Origin: Sweltsa coloradensis
Taxonomy: Eukaryota > Arthropoda > Insecta > Plecoptera > Chloroperlidae
Length of the DNA: 64,000 nt
Reading direction: 5' to 3'
NCBI GenBank assembly: GCA_024449915.1
Contig: JAMZAV010000976.1
Coordinates: forward strand, 124,001-188,000
The stretch's first letter is position 1; every line of letters begins with the position of its first letter. Positions 56,820-64,000 of this stretch are shown here, piece by piece. The notes below the pieces were generated by a model that had not been told where the DNA came from, did no database searches, and was given only the letters and a program-made list of their open reading frames with translations. Both the position numbers and the translations under genes were made by a program.

Positions 56820-57313
56820 GCTTCCACTTTTGCACACTCTAATCCTCAACTGCTCATTACAAATGCAATAAACCACTCTCATAAAACGCGTTCCAACTCT
56901 AATATATTCATACTACATTCAAACATTCACTAACAGTCTAAAGCTAGCTCTGTAATAAAATTTACAATAAATTTCCACAATCCATCAAAAACGCTACTCC
57001 AACATAATTTAGAATTAAAATCATTTTTTTCTTATTCATAATCTTTATTATTCATTAGAGGAATTTCTTAATGCCAAAATTGAATTAAACTTACACATTT
57101 TGTATCCCTCCACTCGTCCCTCCATCCTTCTAGTCCATCACATAATGTATGTTTATGTATTTGATCTATTCCTTTAAATTGTTTACTTAAATATTTCATT
57201 CTTATACTATTTCTATTATTATTATAATTAATGTGCTAGTTATTCACTCCCTCTCTCTCAAAAGAGAATATATTCTTACTATGTACTAATCTGTGAATAA
57301 AAATCTGATTACT
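56820..57313 (+). mobile_element. 3' end of a non-LTR retrotransposon (sister of 1-281)
   Basis: 56,850-57,030 reads as decayed C-terminal coding (SHKTRSNSNIFI..., VIKF-INFHNPS) of the kind found at the end of CR1/Jockey-group ORFs. 57,030-57,300 matches 1-255. The tail is AATAAAAATCTGATTACT. Confidence 0.65.
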
Positions 57314-57667
57314 TAATACTGAACAATAAGGCGAAAGCTAGGAATTGATTTTCTCTTGGACTTTACCTTCGCCATAAAATCATAAAACCATATAACCATA
57401 TCACCCGATATAAATAGATATAAATTAAGAGAAGTATAAATTGCCCTGGATAGTTTTCCCAAGAAATATTAAAACAGAAAAGTAACTACGAAGTCATTGT
57501 ACATTTGGATCTGTTATACATTAACATCCACTAGTATATGAGTGAGGAAAACCTTGAAAGCAGTTGGCTGTAATCGAACCTGAGTCCCCCAGAATTATTC
57601 ACGCCAAGTTGCGCAAAGCAAAGCTTAGTGAAATATGGTGGCTCCATGTCTACCCGTGTGAGTTCTA

Positions 57668-58835
57668 CTAGGAAAACGCTCAGTTGGACGCGTTGTTGAG
57701 CGAGCACCGGTACGTGCAACATGACCCGAGCACGACATTCCCATAAGGCCCACCACACAGTGTAGGCCTAACTGGATATTGACATTGTACACTATATACT
57801 ATTCCAACATCTTTGCATTGTACTAATTCACGTCATGCCTTCTAAAGTGTATCTTTGTATCTTCACTGCCTCCTTCATTTTTTAACACTAGGAAAACGCT
57901 TAAGTCCCGCCGCGTTGTTGGATGAGCGTAATTGGTGCATTGAGCTGCCATGTGTTATGCGGATTTTCTGTTGTTCTGTGAAAAAATCAGAACTTTGTTG
58001 AATTTTTTTTAAATTAAATCAAATTAAATAAAAAATTAACTTTTTTTTTAATTAACCGTAATTTTAAAAAAGGAAAAAATCGTAATATTGAAATTTTCAT
58101 AAGAAATAATTATTCGATTACGCACAAATTTTACACGAATATATTAATTCTTAAAATTAAGGTTCTGTGAAAAAATCATTATAATTGGATAAAGCATGTA
58201 GGTGTTATTAAGTCGAAGACAATTTTTAAAAATAAAAAAATCGTAAAATTGCGATTTTCTTGAGAAATAATTTTTCGATGGCGCTCAAAAACGTGGCAGT
58301 TCTAAGTTCAGAGATTTCGAAGGCCTCCATAAAATTTCATCGCAATCGGAGTATCGGTTTAGCCGGAATCGTGTTAACAGGCAGACAAAAATACAGAAAG
58401 AAAGAAAGAAAAAAAAAAAAAAAACATTCCGGATTTTTTTCTCCAGTGTAGTGAAATGGAATCTTCGCTTCGCTCGCTACGCTCATCCAATCATTTTTCG
58501 AATTATGATTACCAATAAGTCTTTAAGGTCTTGACCGATTTAGCTGAAAATTTGGAAAATAGGAGATAATGTTGTACTTATTGACCCTGCAAAATTTCAT
58601 AACGATCGGAACATTTTTATTTTTTTATTATTTTATTTTATTTTTTATTTTTTATAACCAACGATCGGATTTTGTTCAAAAACTATACAGCAACCCGCCT
58701 AGGTGGTATGTACATGTGTAAAAAATTTCAGGTCGATCAGAGAAACGGTGCGACCTGTATCGAAGCAGTAACAGAAAAAAAAAACAGACATTCGAGCCAT
58801 AAGAGTCAAGTGGAGACGCTCGCTACGCTCGCTCA
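57668..58835 (-). mobile_element. Helitron-like element (family C end) interrupted by a family B element
   Basis: CTAGGAAAACGCTCAGTTGG at 57,668 is the hairpin end of family C, while CTACGCTCGCTCAA|T at 58,835 is the iteron end of a minus-oriented element. The 57,898-58,490 insertion lies between. That these two ends belong to one element is inferred from orientation. Confidence 0.5.
57898..58490 (-). mobile_element. Helitron-like element, family B
   Basis: A|CTAGGAAAACGCTTAAG at left and CTACGCTCATCCAA|T at right. Its first ~80 bp are almost identical to 13,166-13,245 (GCATTGAGCTGCCATGTGTT). Confidence 0.9.
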
Positions 58836-58839
58836 ATAA

Positions 58840-61800
58840 CATGATCCCACTAGATGTAATATTTCTGCGCGAGTCTACTGAATCCACCTCTGCGATCTGA
58901 AACGATCTGAAACGCGATCCGAATGCCGAACCGATTGAAGGTCGTGTCCTGTATCGTGCCATGGAAGTCCTTAGTGTGTTATAAGTGCCGGACCAACAAC
59001 GTGAATTCAGCATTCTCTTGTAAAGGCGACTTTTCAATATTCAAACTTCAAACAGATCGTCCATCCCCTGGGGCTAACAGGAATTTACTCCTTGTTTATT
59101 CCAGGAATATGAACGAATGGTTTGGACGGTTTTTCATTTCCCAGTTCTTGGAAACAATATTAATTATTGTTTTTTTCTTGGTAGTCATTCAAATTAGTTT
59201 TACCAGATGTTCACTCAAACGTTTGTCCAACATTCAATAAATAATCATAACCTTGGACAACGACCCCATAAAAAAAACAAAACAATTCAACAGTAAGAAA
59301 TATGAAATTTTAAATAAAACGATATCGTTATAACAAACCGCGAAAACTGATTTCTGCATCTAAATCTGAATTTTTATGTGGTTTAATATTACGATCAAAT
59401 ATTACTGTAGCATTTCTAAGTAACTTATATTTGATGGAGAAATTGATTTTCAAATAAACGCGTACAAGAAACATCTTAATTGAAAATTTATTAATAGAAT
59501 CTCAATATTCGCTTCAATGAAATACAAAGGCTGAATAGAATAGTGAGGTAACTGCAAGGCGACCTTCTGCTTGTTTGACGTGCTGAAGATATCAACAGTT
59601 ACTGCGGTTGGCTTTGCAGGGTTGTTGACACTCAACTGTTTAGCTAGGTAAGCTTTAAAGTGAAACGTAGTCTAACTAACGCTTATATTCGCCTGGTAAA
59701 CAAACAATGCCTTGTGGGTGTAATTGCTTGATCTAGGCCTACTCAATGTGCAAATTGGTCTTCCTCGAATACAATCATTAATAACACTAGCAGAGCATAG
59801 ATACATTTATGCCGTGCACATATTCAACAAACCATCCATCCAACCAGTGGTCGGATTCAACTGAGAGATCCCTCATATAGATTTAGCAGAAATAGTAGGG
59901 CCTATTAGGATTAAAATATACAAATACAGAAAGTTTTTATTTTGTGCATGGCAGGCTGATTTACTGGTAATGTTGAACTTTGCATACGCAGTATACTAAT
60001 CCATCCGCTAAAAACCGCTAAAAACCATTTTTAAAATGTATACAATTTATGAATATCTATCCAATTTTAAAAATTATTAATTTTAATGAATTTTACAAAA
60101 ACCAATTTTTTCTTCCTTTCCAGTAGTAAGGAAAGACAAACTTAACTATCCTGTCGTTGTCGTATTCTGTGTTTGGTTTCAATCGTACTCAAACTTCACA
60201 TTTCTTTTAAAGACTTCCAATTATTGATTCATTTTAAAATACATTTCATACCACATTATTATACAAAATTAATCAAACGCCCGAGTCACGACATGACGAC
60301 ATGTAACGGCTGATCTAAAATGTGAATCGATGAATGTTCACCATAGTCTTCGTGAAATATAGGTCGTCGGTATTTAGCTTAAAAATAAAATTAATACACT
60401 AATGTCAAATAGTTTTAACACATGAAAACAAATGGTTCTGGAACGATAAAGTTTGTAATTATTTAATGATTCATTATAAATCCTGGCATAGCGTTTAGAA
60501 TAAAGATATGAATTAATATGCAATTTTTGAAGCCAGGACTTAAGTCCTCGATTACACAGTAATACATATGCACCGGGTGAAATACTTTACGTTTTATTAT
60601 CTAATTACTGTTTTTTTTATTGTATTACTTTTACTGTTGCGTGTTATTGCAGTGTTTTCAATATTATTTACTTCTTGTCAATATCATCTCAGATACACAG
60701 GGTGAGGCATAACATATTCACATAAGTGTTTGATCCCACTAATTATATATTGGTGTACACAGCAAAATGGACGTTAATTAATGTTTGCCTTAATGTTTTC
60801 GTGTATTTACATTTACATATTATATTTGATGATGCCATAGAAATTCTAACCCTTGTTTGGTATTTATTTATGATTTCAAAGCAAAATGATGTTTTATCTT
60901 TGCCGTGGGTCACTACTCAAACAGTTTTAATTAGAGATGGTAGTGTTTTATTGCTATCAAGCGAGATGGTCATAATAGAGAGGCAACTGAAGTTTATTTT
61001 AGTTCACTCTTCTCTAAGTAGTTTGTTTGTAGTAGGCAAAGGATGAAACCATTCTTTTGTTCCGTTAAAAACACCATGGTTTGCATTTTGACAGCAATGG
61101 TGAAAGGGGCTTAGCGTTCTACTTTTCAATTAGATGAATTTTATATAAATGAATTCTATTGTTAACCTTTTCTATACAAGAAAATAATAGAATCCACCCA
61201 GCTGAACCTTTTCCCTTCATAGTTAGACAGGATGATCTAAATAAAGCATCTAAATGTAATTAAATACAATCGAGTTTCTCTCACAAATATGACAGCGCTA
61301 CAAATAAAATACTAAACTATACGATACTATTGTCAGTGTTAGTTAAGTTTCAACTATTCTATATTGTAATAATTATCACAAAAACTTTGACAGTGATCTG
61401 TTCTGAACTTTCTTTGTTTCCTCGCTATATTAGAGTTTCCACAGCAGATGTGCTTGTATGGACTTTAAAGATTCGGACCTTTGGTTATTGGGTGATGTGT
61501 TTTTATTATTGGGTGTTAAATATTGGGTCTCGTTGGTCCTTTGGTAATATTCTTGGTTTCAATGAAGATGGTTCAGGGTTCAGTTCTCGTAAAGGGTAGA
61601 GATATTTTAATTTGTGATATTGATAGGTGGTTGCCCCATACTTACTCGACAGAAACACGTTCTTGGAAAACAATTGCACTTGTTTTGTGTTTGGTTGAAG
61701 AAGGATCACTTATATCGTCCGTGCTAGTTGTAAAACATCAGTCAGTCGATATCAAATCTAAACCGGTTTTGAAAGGGTGTTCAAAATCAACATTTAAACT

Positions 61801-62040
61801 CAAAGAAATGGAAATATTCTTTCTTCCCTACCCTTCATTAACTCACTTAGCAAAAGTCGTCTTAGCGCACGAAAGAAGGGTTGATTGATCGCTACCAGAA
61901 CGTGCATAAAGGGGTCACATGCTAAACGGGGGCGGCGAAAGTTTTCCAATGAATGCGGTTGCGAAACAATAACTTTGGTTGTCGGCATTAATCTGAACTA
62001 GGCTGCATTACGCACGTGAATATAATTTATAATGCGGTTA
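58840..62040. other. Mostly unassigned
   Basis: AT-rich. A minus-strand coding-like stretch at 59,655-59,520 reads AYLAKQLSVNNPAKPTAVTV then DIFSTSNKQKVALQLPHY, with no splice support or known family. 61,530-61,640 in minus reads PLRELNPEPSSLKPR, a phrase typical of retroposon tails. Nothing else is supported. Confidence 0.35.
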
Positions 62041-62059
62041 TGTATGAAGGCACACATTC

Positions 62060-62170
62060 CTTGTTAATCGGCTTGGTGCACCTGTTAGGCACAGCACGCG
62101 TGAATCCACCCAACACCTGTTAGGCTGGACAGCTATAAGTATATACAGTACACGCACGATGCTAACACAA
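62060..62170 (+). promoter_or_regulatory. Possible promoter or enhancer with duplicated CACCTGTTAGGC
   Basis: CACCTGTTAGGC occurs at about 62,079 and 62,112. CACCTG is an E-box of the Snail type. TATAAGTATATA follows at about 62,133. No gene start is evident downstream, so this is tentative. Confidence 0.25.
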
Positions 62171-62439
62171 GGACTTGCTATTGAATTCTATTAGATGTGT
62201 GGATCAATACTGCATTATGTACGAACTACAAGACGCTATTCTCATTATCAGACTAGATTGTGCTTGTTACGTTTACCCATTATATGCCAAGCTGCGTTAC
62301 CTGACGATAGTATAATAACTACATTCGATCTCACTGGCCAACCAATACATGACGGAACCAGGCGCTACAAACAATGGTGCACTTCAGAGAAGCTGACAAG
62401 CAGAAAACTTTCAAAATCATTCTTCTCTCTCTTACTCGC

Positions 62440-62525
62440 TGGTTACCATGAATTCAATTCGCTAAGCACTCGACATCGAATTCGGGAGGTCCCGGATTCG
62501 AATCCCGTCGTGACGTCAATCCCGA
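62440..62525 (+). repeat. tRNA-derived SINE-like fragment
   Basis: GGTCCCGGATTCGAATCCCG (about 62,488-62,507) is a good B box in a pairable T-arm. CTCGCTGGTTACCATG upstream could be a decayed A box. A full cloverleaf cannot be drawn. Confidence 0.5.
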
Positions 62526-62628
62526 CTGAAGGTTTCTCCGAGGTTTTCCTAGTTAGTCACCTGATTAGGGTCACACCGATTAAATCTGATGAGTATACCC
62601 TACAGCGGGCATCCTACAATTTTTTTTT

Positions 62629-63282
62629 TGATGAGCGTAGCGAGCGAAGCGAAGATTCCATTTCACTACACTGGAGAAAAAAATCCGGAATGTTTTTTTT
62701 TTTTCTTCTTCTTTCTTTCTTTCTTTCTGTATTTTTGTGTGTTTGTTAACACGATTCCGGCTAAACCGATACTCCGATTGCAATGAAATTTTATGGAGAC
62801 CTTCGAAATCTCTGAACTTAGAACTGCCACGTTTTTGAGCGCAATCGGGAAATTTTTTCACATAAAAAAACGCAATTTTACGATTTTTTTCGATTTTTAA
62901 AAAATTTCTTCGACTTATAACACCTACATGCTTTATCCGATTGTAATGATTTTTTCACAGAACCTTAATTTTATGAATTAAGATATTCGTGTGAAATTTG
63001 AGCGTAATCGAAAAATTATTTCTCATGAAAATCGCAATTTTACGATTTTTTCTTTTTAAAAAATTACGATTAATTAAAACAAAATTAAGTTAATTTTTTA
63101 TTTAATTTAATTTAATTATAAAAATTAAGTTAATTTTTTATATAATTTAGTTTAATTAAAAAAAATCTTCGACTTAGTAATGATTTTTTCACAGAACAAC
63201 AGAAAATCCGCGTAACACATGGCATCTCAATGCACCATATACGCTCATCCAACAACGCGGCGGGACTTAAGCGTTTTCCTAG
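62629..63282 (+). mobile_element. Helitron-like element, family B
   Basis: It starts TTGATGAGCGTAGCGAGCG and ends CAACAACGCGGCGGGACTTA, AGCGTTTTCCTAG|T. The body is the reverse of 13,166-13,930. Confidence 0.85.
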
Positions 63283-63289
63283 TTTAAAT

Positions 63290-64000
63290 TTATGATGATA
63301 CAAAACTGTATATCTAACATTGGTTGAAATATTATTATTCTTGCTTTGATTCCTACAAATACAAATTAGTACACACTTTGTTACTTCAAAATGTATTTTA
63401 GCAAGTATCGTCCGAAGACAATAAATGTTACTAGACCTGCAGAAACTTTTTCTGCTTTTTGTAACGATTACGACAGAGTTAAATCATTAGTTGTAACCTG
63501 TCTATAGAATTAAGTACTAAATTAAACTCTTAATTGTCGCCGTATATACCTTACTACTAGTCCTGGCACATGACAAGTTTCAGAGGTAGGGATTGATTTT
63601 GATGCCACCAATCCTTGCACATAACCGAGCTTTATTATACTGAACTCCACATAATTAGTATTTTCCTCGCTACAAACCACCATGGCAAGTGGCAACTAGC
63701 TTCAATCTCTAAGTATCATTAAATAAATTTACAAATACCTAATTATAACAAAAAAAAATATAACAAACAAAGAGTTTCAAATTAAAAGACGTTATCAACG
63801 TGAAAACTGTGTTTCATAAACACAACTGCTATAGATTTTATGTAATGGTTAGTATTAAACATAATATTATATATTTTTTAACTGTGACCTTGTTTTTCTC
63901 TATGCAACTTTTCATTCAAGCATTTGATTTCAATTGACAAAAAATGTATTATTCTTATTTTTGCAACAATGAATACGGTATAAATTATACATTCCTATGA
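63290..64000. other. No gene recognised
   Basis: AT-rich sequence to the window edge, probably within the Dpr-like gene's upstream intron. Confidence 0.4.

Noticed and set aside
56441..56827. 128-residue minus-strand open frame
   Set aside because: It lies mostly inside the family C Helitron-like element and crosses its end into a retrotransposon tail.
62195..62749. 184-residue plus-strand open frame
   Set aside because: It runs through a tRNA-like repeat and into a Helitron-like element, with no protein-like motif or splice support.

Overview
The window looks like intron-rich, AT-rich animal nuclear DNA, most probably from an insect. The main evidence is two spliced exons of a Dpr/zig-8-like immunoglobulin gene, a family expanded in arthropods. 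A small secreted-protein gene of DUF1091/MD-2-like appearance and a large load of degenerate non-LTR retrotransposons, Helitron-like elements and MITEs agree with this. A hemipteran with a large genome is a guess. There are no operons, CRISPR arrays or bacterial features, and almost every long open frame is a chance frame or sits inside a repeat.

Layout. 1-9,000: fragments of at least three non-LTR families, a diverged ~140-bp tandem array, a broken minus-strand copy of an uncharacterised protein family (about 2,730-3,920), and a 1.38-kb near-perfect foldback element (7,009-8,390) inserted in a retrotransposon copy. 9,944-15,472: a complete four-exon plus-strand gene (24+52+52+53 codons, all introns phase 0) encoding a predicted 181-residue secreted protein; its second intron is full of repeats and holds a possible alternative last exon. 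15,600-16,880: a reversed non-LTR copy. 16,880-19,862: a ~3-kb element with long, complex inverted ends carrying the later part of the same uncharacterised family seen at 2,730-3,920. 19,890-22,140: a diverged second copy of the 5' flank of the secreted-protein gene, with no gene following it, containing a 51-bp satellite split by a 433-bp MITE with an 8-bp target duplication.

28,890-52,155 belongs to a minus-strand Dpr/zig-8-like gene. Its second Ig-domain exon is at 52,155-51,865, and its last coding exon, with a GPI-anchor-like tail and a poly(A) signal, is at 29,029-28,890. They are joined by a 22.8-kb intron. The first Ig domain and signal peptide are not visible and should lie beyond the right edge. 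The intron and upstream part contain MITEs, a decamer-repeat foldback, microsatellites, two head-to-tail pairs of Helitron-like elements, GC-rich single-copy islands and several perfect small palindromes.

The strongest themes for follow-up are: (1) Helitron-like families sharing A|TT...GAGCG at one end and an AACGC/GCGTT hairpin plus CTAG|T at the other; (2) two broken copies of one uncharacterised, apparently mobile-element-linked protein family; (3) perfect palindromes, one of which has a neighbouring unpalindromed paralogue and so looks like a replication template-switch scar; (4) duplication of the secreted-protein gene's promoter-proximal flank; and (5) repetition of the 3' splice site of the Dpr Ig exon.
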